From the NCBI GenBank assembly GCA_946478985.1, contig CAMLDZ010000001.1:15080-79079 (forward strand): 64,000 nt of DNA, given 5' to 3'. Below are positions 18,079-26,579 of the stretch, piece by piece; the first letter of the stretch is position 1; each line of letters begins with the position of its first letter. The notes below the pieces were generated by a model. That model made no database searches, was not told the origin of the DNA, and worked only from the letters and a program-made list of their open reading frames with translations. Source of the DNA: an uncultured Solimonas sp. Lineage in GTDB: Bacteria > Pseudomonadota > Gammaproteobacteria > Nevskiales > Nevskiaceae. The position numbers and the translations under genes are program-made.

Positions 18079-19638
18079 TTACTGCGCCGAGACCACGGCG
18101 GTGGACGCGGCGTCGCGGTTCCACCAACCGCCGCCAAGCGCCTGGAACAGCGCCGCGGTATCGGTGTAGCGCGCCGCCTGCGCGTTGATGAAGTTGATGC
18201 GCGCCTGCAGCTGCTGGCGCTGCGCGTCGAGCACGTTGAGATACCCGACGGCGCCGGCGCGGTACGACTTCTGCACCAGATCCAGGTTCTTCTCGGCGCT
18301 GACAAAGGCGCTGTGCCGCGCCTGCAGCGCCTGCGCATCGTTGTCGAGCGCATAGAGGCTGTTGGCGACGTTGGCGAAAGACTCCAGCACCACCTGCTGA
18401 TAATTGGCGGCAGCGGCGTCATAGGCAGCGATCGCGGCACGGCGCCGCGAGCGCAGCTCGCCGCCGCGGAAGATCGGCGCGGCAAGGCCGCCGGACACGC
18501 TCCAGATTTCGTTGGCGGCCTTGAACAGATCGCCGCCGTTGCCGCCGGCCTGGCTGCCGTAGCTGCCGGTGATCGTCAGGCTCGGGAACATGTTGGCGGT
18601 GGCCACGCCAACGTTGGCGGACGCCACATGCAGCTGGGCTTCGGCAGCGCGGATGTCCGGACGCTGGCGCGCCAGCTGCGAGGGCACCGACAAGGGAATT
18701 TCCTGCGGCAGCTGCAGCGCCGCCAGGTCCAGGGTCGAGGCTTCCTGCTCCGACGGCAGCTGGCCGAGGTAGACGGCGAGCTGGTTGCGCACCTGCGCGA
18801 GCTGCTGGCGCAGCGCCGGCAGGGTCGCCCGCGTGGTCTCCAGCTGCGTGCGCGCCGACAGCACGTCGGCCTGCGCGATCGCGCCCAGCTCGAACTGCTT
18901 GTCGGTGATGCGCATCTGCTCTTCGAGCGACTTGAGGATGTCCTCGGTGGCCGCCACCTGCGTCTGCAGCGAGGCTTCCTGCACGCTGGCGGTGACGACG
19001 TTGGCGGCCAGCGTCAGCCAGGTCGCCTCCAGCTGGAACTGCTCGACTTCCGCCGCGGCGCGCTGCGCCTCGACACTGCGGCGCACGCCGCCGAACAGGT
19101 CCAGCGTATAGCCGACGTCGACCGAAGCCCCGTAGAGGTTGTAGATGAAGCTGGACGGCGCGCCGCCGCCGAGCGCGCCGAATGCCGCGGTGGTGGTTTT
19201 CTGCCGCGAGGCACTGCCGTTGGCACTGACGCTCGGCCAGTAGCCGCCGGCGGCGGCATTGGCGTTCTCGCGGGCCTGACGCAACGACGCCTGCGCACCC
19301 AGGAGCGTCGGGCTGTGCGCAAAGGCACGCTCGATGCGCTGCGTGATCAGCGGCGAGCCGAACAGCTGCCACCACTGTGCAGGGATGTCGGCGCCCGGCT
19401 TGAGCGTCTGCGCCTCGCCGCCGGCGGTCGCCGTCGCCGCGGTCTTTTCCGGCAGCGCGCTGGCGGTATAGCGCTCGGTCTTGGGCGCGTCCGGCGACTT
19501 GAAGTCGGGGCCGACGGCGCAGGCCGACAGCACCGTCGTCAGCGCCGCCGACACCGCGAGCGCAAATGCCTTGCGTACCGGCGAGGCAGCGACGCCGGTG
19601 CGCGGCTGTCCCGCCTTCTCAAGCTTCTGGGCCTTCAT
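18079..19638 (-). CDS. RND efflux outer-membrane channel lipoprotein (NodT/OprM family)
   Basis: 519 residues. A signal peptide ends in the lipobox LSAC, followed by AVGPDF, the usual start of OprM-type channels. Two repeats of about 200 residues contain the helical-barrel signatures (QARENANAAAGGYWPSVSA and RRAAIAAYDAAAANYQQVV). It forms the trimeric exit duct of the pump. GGGAGG precedes the start. Its first 20 bases overlap the end of tetR, so the channel gene comes before adaptor and permease, the reverse of many mex operons. Confidence 0.95.
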   Translation of the reverse strand: MKAQKLEKAGQPRTGVAASPVRKAFALAVSAALTTVLSACAVGPDFKSPDAPKTERYTASALPEKTAATATAGGEAQTLKPGADIPAQWWQLFGSPLITQRIERAFAHSPTLLGAQASLRQARENANAAAGGYWPSVSANGSASRQKTTTAAFGALGGGAPSSFIYNLYGASVDVGYTLDLFGGVRRSVEAQRAAAEVEQFQLEATWLTLAANVVTASVQEASLQTQVAATEDILKSLEEQMRITDKQFELGAIAQADVLSARTQLETTRATLPALRQQLAQVRNQLAVYLGQLPSEQEASTLDLAALQLPQEIPLSVPSQLARQRPDIRAAEAQLHVASANVGVATANMFPSLTITGSYGSQAGGNGGDLFKAANEIWSVSGGLAAPIFRGGELRSRRRAAIAAYDAAAANYQQVVLESFANVANSLYALDNDAQALQARHSAFVSAEKNLDLVQKSYRAGAVGYLNVLDAQRQQLQARINFINAQAARYTDTAALFQALGGGWWNRDAASTAVVSAQ

Positions 19639-20347
19639 CGAGAACCTCCCTGCAAATCCGCTCGTAGAGCGCGTCCAGCGCCCGGGAATCCGCTACATCG
19701 AGCAGGGGCTTCCAACCCATGCCGTTCAACAATGCATTGCAATGCCTCAGCAGCAGGCGGTACGGGTCTCCGGCCACGCGCTGCTGCTCCAGCAGGCCGG
19801 CGGTGTGGGTGATCATGTGCATCCCCGACACCATCGACCACGGTCCCAGGCAGACCTCCGCCGGGTTCAGCCCGCCGGGTTCCAGATCGCCGTTGTCGAT
19901 CGCGTCCATCACCACGCCACGCGTCAGCTCGCCGAGCGGCTGGCAGGTATCGAGGAATACCTGTCGCCGCATCTCCGGTGCCGCCTCCCATACCACCTCG
20001 GTCATCGCAAACTGGATCAGCCGGAAGCTGTCCGGATTGCGACGCACGTAGTAGGCGTCGGCGGCGGCAAAGCCGAGCATCCGCTCGCGCGTACTGCCCG
20101 CCCAGTCATAGACGCGCCGAAACAGCCTTTCCCGCTCCTGCACGCATTCAGCCGCCAGTGCGACCAGCAGGTCTTCCTTGGAAACGAAATGCTGGTACAG
20201 CGTGCCTACGGCGTAATCGCATTTCTCGGCGATGCGGCACATCTGCAGGCTGAGCAGGCCGTCTTCACTGATCAGGCCACGAGTTGCGGACAAAAAGCGC
20301 AATTCCCGTTCGGCCAGCTCACGGCGCCGCCGCTCCTGAGTCGACAT
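19619..20347 (-). CDS. TetR-family regulator heading the RND efflux operon
   Basis: 242 residues from the ATG at 20347 (GGGG upstream); a longer frame to 20455 would start inside the likely promoter. The N-terminal helix-turn-helix is clear (MCRIAEKCDYAVGTLYQHF, about 36-54), and the C-terminal two thirds is a helical ligand-binding domain. Being the first gene of the operon and overlapping the channel gene by 20 bases, it is very likely a local repressor that also controls itself. A 13-base palindrome 43 bases upstream is a plausible operator. Confidence 0.92.
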   Translation of the reverse strand: MSTQERRRRELAERELRFLSATRGLISEDGLLSLQMCRIAEKCDYAVGTLYQHFVSKEDLLVALAAECVQERERLFRRVYDWAGSTRERMLGFAAADAYYVRRNPDSFRLIQFAMTEVVWEAAPEMRRQVFLDTCQPLGELTRGVVMDAIDNGDLEPGGLNPAEVCLGPWSMVSGMHMITHTAGLLEQQRVAGDPYRLLLRHCNALLNGMGWKPLLDVADSRALDALYERICREVLDEGPEA

Positions 20348-20389
20348 GAATCCCCGCTGGATACCACCAAATGAACAAGGCGCGCATCT

Positions 20390-20402
20390 TGAATCGAATT
20401 CA
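20390..20402. promoter_or_regulatory. Palindrome upstream of tetR (possible operator)
   Basis: TGAAT-CGA-ATTCA is a perfect inverted repeat with 3-base centre in an AT-rich patch upstream of the tetR start. Size and position fit a TetR operator over the efflux promoter. The rest of the 350-base gap up to 20697 holds only a terminator; I see no gene in it. Confidence 0.4.
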
Positions 20403-20511
20403 TAAAATGAGCAACGATCAAAATTCCTACGCCCGCGGCTGCGAATTTCCTGCACGCCGACCGTATGCCGGTTTCATGAACAACGGGTGGCGATCTCGGC
20501 GAAAACAAAAA

Positions 20512-20541
20512 AGCCCTCCCAAGCAATGGCTTGAGAGGGCT
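20512..20541 (-). terminator. Rho-independent terminator downstream of the AlkB-like gene
   Basis: Stem AGCCCTC..AAGC / GCTT..GAGGGCT with loop AATG and one mismatch, followed on the minus strand by a run of six T. It lies 157 bases beyond the stop of the AlkB-like gene and separates it from the tetR operon. Confidence 0.8.
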
Positions 20542-20697
20542 CTTACAGCATCCGGCGGGCCGGCGAGGCGGCCTTAAGACATTTGTGCGGTCACTGGCGT
20601 CGGCGCAAAGGCTCGCGACAGACCGCATGGCGCGGCATGCCAGGCCTGCCGAGAGACCTTAGACGCCTTCCTCGGCCGCCTGGCGGCGGCGCCCGGC

Positions 20698-21816
20698 TCA
20701 GACGCCGACGGTGGCAGCCTGCCCGACCAGGGCGCCCGGCGCGTTCTGCCAGTCCGGCCAGCCGGCCTCGGCATTCTGGCGTGCTGCACGGGCACGCTCT
20801 TCGGTAGTGGCGAATTCAAGATCCCAGCGCTTCAGCGCCGGCTTGATGATCAGGCCGTGCCACAGTGGTGGCACCAGCGCCGTGAGGAAGCAGACGAACA
20901 CGCTCGGCATGATGATGCCTTCACGATGCGGCGCCAGCTTGTAGTACTCCTGATACGAGTTCAGGTGGTGATCGGCGTGGTTGGTGATCTCGAACGCGCA
21001 GGTGCGCGAGAACCAGCCGAGATGATTCCAGACGTGACGACGGCCAATCGGCGCGCCTTTGACGCGGATCAGGCCGTAATGCTGGAAGTAGTTGAACGAC
21101 TCCACCCAGCAGCGCGCGACGATCTGCGCCGCGAACGCCAGACCGACCGCAAGCCAGCCACCGATCGCAAAGATCGCCGCATGGAACAGCGCCAGCGCCA
21201 GCAATGCGCGGTAGCCACGATGGCGAATGTTCCACGCGCTCATGCCGCGCTTGCGCAGCGCGCGGCCTTCCATCTTCTGCGCGAACAGGGTGCTGTGCAC
21301 CAGCGAGCGGCCGGTGAAGGTATACAGATCCAGGCCGCGTTTGGCGGTATCGCCATCTTCCTCGGTGGCGACATCGATGTGATGATTGATCACGTGGCCG
21401 ATGTCGCGCGTGCAATCCAGATAGCACAACTGCACGTAATGACCGACGAAGCGCGAGAGCGAACTGCGCATGTGGTAGAGCTCATGCGAGGCCGGCACCA
21501 GCGGCACCACGCCCAGCCAGGCCACGCTCAGCACGGCGCCGAGCATCTGCCAGCCGCTGAGTTCGTACGTCGCCACGGTCCAGGCCAGCACGAAATACTG
21601 CGCCAGCGGGCCGACCGAGCAGATCCACACGGGAATGTTGGCCAGCAAGGCATTCGACATCCGCCGCTGGCTGAGATCGACGCCAACGATCGTGTCCAGC
21701 AGTGCCAGGATCGGAAAGCTCGCGATGCCGATCCATACGAAATTGCCACCCGCGAGCAGCCCCGCAATGCTGGCCGCCAGAACGGCGACCGGCGTCCAAT
21801 ACTTCAGATAGTCCAT
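20698..21816 (-). CDS. AlkB/XylM-like membrane non-haem diiron monooxygenase
   Basis: 372 residues. Start at 21816 has GGAGGAG; a longer frame to 21957 crosses the regulatory region. Several membrane helices fill the first 110 residues. The eight-histidine signature of alkane and xylene monooxygenases is present: HELYH (111-115), HVINHH (141-146) with DVATEEDGDTAKRG, and NHADHH (279-284), plus the AlkB block FNYFQHYGLIR (241-251). The family inserts oxygen into terminal methyl groups or aromatic side chains, using rubredoxin or a ferredoxin reductase. Neither partner is next to it. Divergent from a MerR-type gene, which probably controls it. Substrate (alkane or alkylaromatic) is not decided by sequence. 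Confidence 0.9.
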   Translation of the reverse strand: MDYLKYWTPVAVLAASIAGLLAGGNFVWIGIASFPILALLDTIVGVDLSQRRMSNALLANIPVWICSVGPLAQYFVLAWTVATYELSGWQMLGAVLSVAWLGVVPLVPASHELYHMRSSLSRFVGHYVQLCYLDCTRDIGHVINHHIDVATEEDGDTAKRGLDLYTFTGRSLVHSTLFAQKMEGRALRKRGMSAWNIRHRGYRALLALALFHAAIFAIGGWLAVGLAFAAQIVARCWVESFNYFQHYGLIRVKGAPIGRRHVWNHLGWFSRTCAFEITNHADHHLNSYQEYYKLAPHREGIIMPSVFVCFLTALVPPLWHGLIIKPALKRWDLEFATTEERARAARQNAEAGWPDWQNAPGALVGQAATVGV

Positions 21817-21892
21817 GTCTCTCCTCCGCTTCGAATATTGATCAACCGCCGCATCCGGCCCTGCCAGGGAGCGCCGCCACGCCAGTTGCATA

Positions 21893-22001
21893 ACCTTATA
21901 ATGCATAAACGTGTAGTTCAATTGTTTATTATGAGATAACTGACGAACGGTCTCCAAAGACCTGAGGGCAAGCAGGCACGCAGTGCATTAACATGTAGTT
22001 C
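21893..22001. promoter_or_regulatory. Divergent promoter region with direct repeats between alkB-like and merR-like genes
   Basis: AT-rich region holding two near-identical 12-mers AAC(G/A)TGTAGTTC at 21908-21919 and 21990-22001, 82 bases apart in the same orientation. On the minus strand TTGAAC (21916-21921) is followed after 15 bases by TATAAG, a possible promoter for the monooxygenase that overlaps the first repeat. The repeats are candidate binding sites for the neighbouring MerR-type protein. Confidence 0.45.
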
Positions 22002-22040
22002 GCCTGCCTTTGCGCATGGCATCGAACTGGTTTTATCCCT

Positions 22041-22745
22041 ATGAAAATGCAGGAATTAGAACGCCGCACCGGCGTCAGCCGGCAGATGGTCCAGTTCTAT
22101 CTGGCGCATGGCCTGCTTCCGGAGCCGCTGCGCCCCAAGCCCAATGTGGCGGTCTACAACGAGGAACACGTGCGGGCGATCGAGGCGATTCGCCGCCTGC
22201 AGACCGAAGGCCGATTGACGATTCAGGAGATCAAGCAGGCGCTGAGCGGCGTGGCCGCCAAGAGTCCCGGGCAGATGGCGGCGCTGCCGCATCTGGACGC
22301 CTTGTTCGCGGCTCGCGCCGGCGTCGATTCCAAGCTGGTACCGATCCGCTCGCTCGAGACCCGCAACCCGCGCGCCGCCGAAGATGCACAGCGCCTGATG
22401 GAGATCGGCGCGATCCAGATCCGCGCCGAAAGCGGCGAGCCGCATCTGTCGATGCTGGATGCGCAGATCGTTGCCACCTGGGGCGACATGCGGCTCGCCG
22501 GCTTCAACGAGGAGCGCGGCTTCGAACCGGAGATCGTGTCGATGTACATCAAGGCCGCGCGCGAGCTCGCTGCGGCCGAGATCGATCTCTTCAACTCGCG
22601 CATCGGCGCCGATGTGCCGGTCGAAAAGCGCGCGACGATGGCCGAGACGGCCAGCAAACTGATGCTCAACGTCTTCACCGTGCTGCGCATGAAGGCGGAA
22701 ATCGAAGCCTTCCGCCAGGCCGAGGAAAACGCTTCGGCCGCCTAG
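22041..22745 (+). CDS. MerR-type transcriptional regulator divergent from the AlkB-like gene
   Basis: 234 residues. N-terminal MerR helix-turn-helix (MKMQELERRTGVSRQMVQFYL) with the wing NVAVYNEEHVRAIEAIRRLQ; the remaining 150 residues form a helical effector region without the Cys residues of metal-sensing MerR proteins, so a small organic effector is more likely. Transcribed away from the monooxygenase with paired direct repeats between. Its TAG stop shares the palindrome CTAG with the stop codon of the convergent methyltransferase gene. Confidence 0.88.
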   Translation: MKMQELERRTGVSRQMVQFYLAHGLLPEPLRPKPNVAVYNEEHVRAIEAIRRLQTEGRLTIQEIKQALSGVAAKSPGQMAALPHLDALFAARAGVDSKLVPIRSLETRNPRAAEDAQRLMEIGAIQIRAESGEPHLSMLDAQIVATWGDMRLAGFNEERGFEPEIVSMYIKAARELAAAEIDLFNSRIGADVPVEKRATMAETASKLMLNVFTVLRMKAEIEAFRQAEENASAA

Positions 22746-24016
22746 CGGCGACGCACGAAGCGCGCCGCGAAAAAGCCGTCGGTGCGGTGCCGGTGCGGCA
22801 GCAGCACCAGCTCGTCGCCGCGCAGGGCCAGGCCGCCGGTGGCCACGCCGCCCTGTTCGAGGGCCGCCGCCGCCGGCTCCATGGCAAACGCCGGCGCGCC
22901 GCCCAGCCAGGCAGCGACGACCGCCTGATTCTCGTCCGGCAGCACGCTGCAGGTGGCGTAGATCAGGCGTCCGCCCGGCCGCACCAGCCCGGCCGCGGCG
23001 CCGAGGATTTGCTGCTGCTGGACTGCCAGCGCGCCCAGATCCGGCACACGCAGGCGCAGATCCGGCTGGCGCCGCCAGGTACCGGAGCCTGAGCAGGGCG
23101 CGTCGACCAGCACCGCGTCGAAAGTGCCGGCCTGCTCGCGCAGCCAGGTCGCATCCGGCAGCGTTCGCGTGCGCACGATGTCCAGTCCGGCGCGGCGGGC
23201 ACGTTCCGGCAGCCGCGCCAGCCGGCTGGCACTGATGTCCAGCGCCCACAGTTCCCCGCGGTTCTGCATCGAGGCGCCGAGCGCCAAGGTCTTGCCGCCG
23301 GCCCCGGCGCAGAAATCGGCGACCCGCTCGCCGCGGCGGGCGCCGACCAGCGCCGCAAGCAATTGACTGCCCTCGTCCTGTGGCTCGACCAGGCCATCGC
23401 GGTAGGCCCGCGTTGCCGCCAGCGGGCCGCGCTGCGGCAGGCGCAGTCCCCACGGCGACCACGGGGTGGGCGCGGCGGTGATGCCTTCCGCCTGCAGGGC
23501 CGCGAGCGCGGTTTCGCGATCGGTTTTCAGCAGGTTGACGCGCAGGTCGACGCTGGCCTCGGCGTTCAGGGCTGCTGCCAGCGCCCGGCCTTCGGCATCG
23601 CCGTAATGCTGCTGCCAGCGCGCCCACCACTGCGGTGGCACATTGGCGCCGGCCGCATCGCTCACGGCCGGCGCGGTGCGCAGCCGCTCGCTCAGCGCCA
23701 CGGCGTCGATGCAGCCCAGGGTTTCCAGATGCGCGGCATCCACCAGACCGCGATCCAGGGCGTGCAGCGCCAGCAGCGTCTCCGGACGGTCGTCGGCTCC
23801 GGCCAGCTCGCGCAGGCGCATGGCGTCGCGCAGCACGCCGTAGATCAAAGTGTTGAGCTGGGCACGATCGCGCCCGCCCATTTCGCGGTGCTCGCGAAAC
23901 CAGGTTTGCAGCGTTGCATCGGCGAGCTGCCGGTGATGCCAGATCGCCTCGAGCACCGCGATCGCCGCGCGCCAGTGCGCGTAGCGCAGCCGACGCCCGG
24001 CTGGCTCGGCACTCAT
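22742..24016 (-). CDS. RsmB/NOP-family RNA (cytosine-5) methyltransferase
   Basis: 424 residues. N-terminal NusB-like helical region (about 1-145), then a SAM-dependent methyltransferase: DFCAGAGGKTLALG (motif I), LVDAPCSGSGTWRR (motif IV with the catalytic-release Cys) and LIYATCSVLPDEN (motif VI with the nucleophile Cys). It methylates C5 of cytosine in 16S rRNA or another RNA. It is not beside fmt/def as the housekeeping rsmB of gammaproteobacteria usually is, so it may be a paralogue; I leave the symbol blank. Its end overlaps the convergent MerR-type gene by 4 bases. Confidence 0.9.
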   Translation of the reverse strand: MSAEPAGRRLRYAHWRAAIAVLEAIWHHRQLADATLQTWFREHREMGGRDRAQLNTLIYGVLRDAMRLRELAGADDRPETLLALHALDRGLVDAAHLETLGCIDAVALSERLRTAPAVSDAAGANVPPQWWARWQQHYGDAEGRALAAALNAEASVDLRVNLLKTDRETALAALQAEGITAAPTPWSPWGLRLPQRGPLAATRAYRDGLVEPQDEGSQLLAALVGARRGERVADFCAGAGGKTLALGASMQNRGELWALDISASRLARLPERARRAGLDIVRTRTLPDATWLREQAGTFDAVLVDAPCSGSGTWRRQPDLRLRVPDLGALAVQQQQILGAAAGLVRPGGRLIYATCSVLPDENQAVVAAWLGGAPAFAMEPAAAALEQGGVATGGLALRGDELVLLPHRHRTDGFFAARFVRRR

Positions 24017-24176
24017 GAGCGGGCCTCGGGCACGATCAAAAAACGACCGTTCATCGGCTGGCCACCACTATCCATTGTGTTTTGTCAATCCCGGTGACAC
24101 GATCGGTCGTGGTCGGCAGCCACGGACAGGGGGTTCGCGGCGCCGCCTCATTTCGTCGTTTTGATAGGAGATCGTC

Positions 24177-24239
24177 ATGGCTGCTGCCAAGAAAGCTGCG
24201 AAAAAGGCTGCTCCGAAGAAAGCCGCGAAGAAGAAGTAA
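24177..24239 (+). CDS. 20-residue Lys/Ala-rich peptide, histone H1-tail-like
   Basis: A 20-codon frame made only of Met, Ala, Lys and one Pro (MAAAKKAAKKAAPKK, then AAKKK). AGGAG lies 7 bases before the ATG, and a strong terminator begins 28 bases after the TAA, so it looks like a complete monocistronic gene. The composition is that of the C-terminal tails of bacterial histone H1-like proteins (AAKK and AAPKK repeats), which bind DNA or RNA through charge. It is far shorter than those proteins, lacks any folded domain, and is therefore either a nucleoid- or RNA-binding micropeptide or a remnant of a longer repeat gene. Confidence 0.6.
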   Translation: MAAAKKAAKKAAPKKAAKKK

Positions 24240-24266
24240 CGCCGAAGTATCCGGCCCGCTTTAATT

Positions 24267-24293
24267 GGGCGTGACGCCGCAAGCGTCACGCCC
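24267..24293 (+). terminator. Rho-independent terminator after the Lys/Ala micropeptide gene
   Basis: Perfect 11-base stem GGGCGTGACGC / GCGTCACGCCC with loop CGCAA, followed by A and six T. It ends the plus-strand micropeptide transcript and lies 16 bases before the end of the convergent DUF423 gene. Confidence 0.9.
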
Positions 24294-24309
24294 ATTTTTT
24301 GTCAGCGCT

Positions 24310-24678
24310 TCAGCGCTCGCGCCAGACCGCCACGAGCAGCGCCGCCCAGCCGATCAGGAACAACAGCCCGCCGAACGGCGTCACCGCACCCAGCACGCGG
24401 ACGCCGCTGAGGGCGAGCAGGTAGAGGCTGCCGGAAAACAGCAACACGCCGCCGGCGAAACAGGCACCAGCCACGGTCAGCGGCACGCTGGCCGATTGCC
24501 GCGCCCACAAGCCGATCAGCAGCAGGGCGCCGGCGTGATAGAACTGATACTCGACGCCGGTTTTCCACACCGCCAGCATCTCCGGCGCCAGGCGCGCACG
24601 CAGGGCATGCGCGCCGAAGGCGCCGAACGCAACGCCGAGCAAGCCGTACACGGCACCCAGACTCATCCACAGTTTCAT
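24310..24678 (-). CDS. DUF423 small membrane protein (YgdD-like)
   Basis: 122 residues with four predicted membrane helices. The family opening GLLGVAFGAFGAHALRARLA and the block WKTGVEYQFYHAGALLLIG are clear. Function unknown. The ATG at 24678 overlaps the stop of the preceding saccharopine-dehydrogenase-like gene (ATGA), so the pair is translationally coupled; longer upstream extensions of the frame lie inside that gene and are unlikely. Confidence 0.9.
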   Translation of the reverse strand: MKLWMSLGAVYGLLGVAFGAFGAHALRARLAPEMLAVWKTGVEYQFYHAGALLLIGLWARQSASVPLTVAGACFAGGVLLFSGSLYLLALSGVRVLGAVTPFGGLLFLIGWAALLVAVWRER

Positions 24679-25856
24679 CTTGGCGATTCCATCACGGTGA
24701 AGCGGATTCCGGCGCGCTGCAGGCGCTCGATCAGCACATTGCCCATCGCCTGCACCGGCGTCAGGCAGCCGGCGCTGCGCGGCAGACGATCGAAGGCCAG
24801 ACATTGTGCGGCCTCGGCGATCATCTTGGCCGTCTCGCCGTAGCCCGGATCGCCGCCGGCAACCTCGCAACGCACCTGCTGCCCCCCGCCCTCGCCGATG
24901 AACACCACCTTGAACCAGGATTTGGCGCGTACATCCGCATCCGGTCCCTGGCCACTGCCGCGCAGCTTGAGCAGGCGCTGTCGCGTCAGTTTGAATTGCG
25001 CCGCGGCCAGCAGCGCCGCGGTGCCGCCGAGCATCTGCAGCACCGAACCGAATTTCTTCAGCTGCACGTAGTGGCCGTAGCGGAAATCGGGCCCGTAGCG
25101 CTCGATCGCTGCGGCGCTGCGGCGGACGATCTGCGGATCGATCGTCGGCAGCGGCAGCGCCCAGGCGCCGAGTTCACCGACATAGCGCAGCCCGCCGCCG
25201 GTGCTGCCGATGCGCCGATCGACCGGCCACCCTTCGTGGCGGCGGCGCTCGCGCCGGACGGCACCGTACTGGCGCATGCGCGACATGGCCAGCAGCGCCG
25301 AGTGCAGGGTTCCGCCGGAGAACTGGCCGCCGGCGCGGACGTAGGCGCGCACGCGCAGCGGCACGTCAACCGGCAGCTGCTGCACGGTGAACCAGCAGCC
25401 CAGATCATGCGGAATGCTATCGAATCCGCAGCAATGGACGATGCGCGCGCCGCTGCTGCGGGCCATGTCGTGGTAACGCAGCCACATGCGATCGACGAAC
25501 TCCGGCTCGCCGCTGAGATCGACATAGTCGGTGCCGGCCGCCGCACAAGCCGCCACCAGCGGTTCGCCGAGCGTCAGATATGGGCCGGCCGTGCTGATGA
25601 TGACGCGCGCCTGCCCGGCGAGCCGTGCCAGCGCTTCCGCATCGCCGCTGTCCGCCTCCAGTACCGGCAGCGCACGCCAGCGCGGCTGTCGCGCGGCGAG
25701 CCGCGCACGCAGCTGCCTGAGCTTGTCCGGCGCTCGTCCGGCCAGCGCCCAGCGCAAGGAATCGTCGCCGTGCTGGGCCAGGTATTCGGCCACCAGCTGG
25801 CCGGTGAACCCGCTCGCGCCGAACAGCACGATGTCGTAATCGCGGCTCTTGGCCAT
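24675..25856 (-). CDS. Saccharopine dehydrogenase-like/trans-acting enoyl reductase family protein
   Basis: 393 residues. N-terminal Rossmann fold with the dinucleotide-binding motif GASGFTG (13-19) and the family blocks VIISTAGPYLTLGEPLVAAC and CGFDSIPHDLG. Related proteins include the trans-acting enoyl reductases of mycobacterial lipid synthesis and many uncharacterised oxidoreductases; it does not carry the lysine-pathway features of true saccharopine dehydrogenase. GAGGAGAGG precedes the start at 25856. Coupled to the DUF423 gene by a 4-base overlap. Confidence 0.85.
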   Translation of the reverse strand: MAKSRDYDIVLFGASGFTGQLVAEYLAQHGDDSLRWALAGRAPDKLRQLRARLAARQPRWRALPVLEADSGDAEALARLAGQARVIISTAGPYLTLGEPLVAACAAAGTDYVDLSGEPEFVDRMWLRYHDMARSSGARIVHCCGFDSIPHDLGCWFTVQQLPVDVPLRVRAYVRAGGQFSGGTLHSALLAMSRMRQYGAVRRERRRHEGWPVDRRIGSTGGGLRYVGELGAWALPLPTIDPQIVRRSAAAIERYGPDFRYGHYVQLKKFGSVLQMLGGTAALLAAAQFKLTRQRLLKLRGSGQGPDADVRAKSWFKVVFIGEGGGQQVRCEVAGGDPGYGETAKMIAEAAQCLAFDRLPRSAGCLTPVQAMGNVLIERLQRAGIRFTVMESPR

Positions 25857-25906
25857 CGCCCTCTCCTCGATCGCACGGCGCATGGCCGCTCAGTGTTGCG
25901 GCGCGC

Positions 25907-26500
25907 TCAGCGCACAAAGCCGCGGGCGCCGGTCTCGACCTCGGTCACCCGGCCGTTGTCGAGCCGCACGATGCGCATCAATCGCGCCGGGCCGAAGTTA
26001 TAGACCCACTCCTCGCGGTAGACGAACTCCCAGGCCGGCGGCGCATGGCGCGGATCGTAGACACGCTGATAGCGATCCAGCGGCACCTGCAGGAAATCGG
26101 CGCTGCGCGTCAGCGGCTCCCCGCATTGGGCGATCAGGCGATATTTGGCGATGCCGGGCGTGATGCCGCCGCTGCAGTCGCCGGGGTCCGCCGCTGCAAA
26201 GCCATAACCCTCGGTGTCGATCCGCTGCAGGCGGCCCTGACGAAAGCGCAGCACGCGCAGCAGCTGGCTGCTGCCGAAGTTGTACGTCCATTGCTCGACC
26301 TGTCCCAGATAGCCGGCCGCCGCCCCGTAGGGCTGCGGCCAGACATCCCGATACGCCGGCTCGCCACAGGCGGCCAGTACCTCGGCGGCGGTCGTGCCCA
26401 CGCTCGTCAGCCGCGAGCCGCAGCGCATCGAATCGAGCGCCTGCGCGGGCACTGCCGGCAGCAGGGCAAACAGCAGCAGCATGAACGGGGCGAACTTCAT
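25907..26500 (-). CDS. Secreted DUF2845 protein with two repeats
   Basis: 197 residues with a cleavable signal peptide (to about AQA-LD). Two copies of the DUF2845 pattern can be read: C(G)SRLTSVG..VLAACGEP..WTYNFGSSQLLRVLRFRQGRL, and then CGEPLTR..EEWVYNFGPARLMRIVRLDNGRV. Periplasmic or secreted; function unknown. The paired Cys residues in each repeat could form disulfides, which is noteworthy beside a DsbD-like gene divergently transcribed 80 bases away. Confidence 0.85.
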   Translation of the reverse strand: MKFAPFMLLLFALLPAVPAQALDSMRCGSRLTSVGTTAAEVLAACGEPAYRDVWPQPYGAAAGYLGQVEQWTYNFGSSQLLRVLRFRQGRLQRIDTEGYGFAAADPGDCSGGITPGIAKYRLIAQCGEPLTRSADFLQVPLDRYQRVYDPRHAPPAWEFVYREEWVYNFGPARLMRIVRLDNGRVTEVETGARGFVR

Positions 26501-26579
26501 CGGTATCCTGCGCGAACCGGCATCCCGCTTTGCGGGTCTTTAGTGCCGCCCATTAGACCGCGTCCGCCCGTCCGACTCC

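Noticed and set aside
16600..19812. A 1070-residue plus-strand frame opposite the RND genes
   Set aside because: Same cause; it contradicts clear efflux proteins and has no recognisable domain.
22742..24016. Symbol rsmB for the methyltransferase
   Set aside because: Motifs fit the RsmB/NOP family, but the usual fmt/def neighbourhood is absent and paralogues exist, so only the family is stated.
24068..24295. A 75-residue minus-strand frame with a Phe/Ala-rich membrane-like stretch
   Set aside because: The FFAA pattern is simply the complement of the Lys/Ala codons of the micropeptide, and it runs through its terminator.
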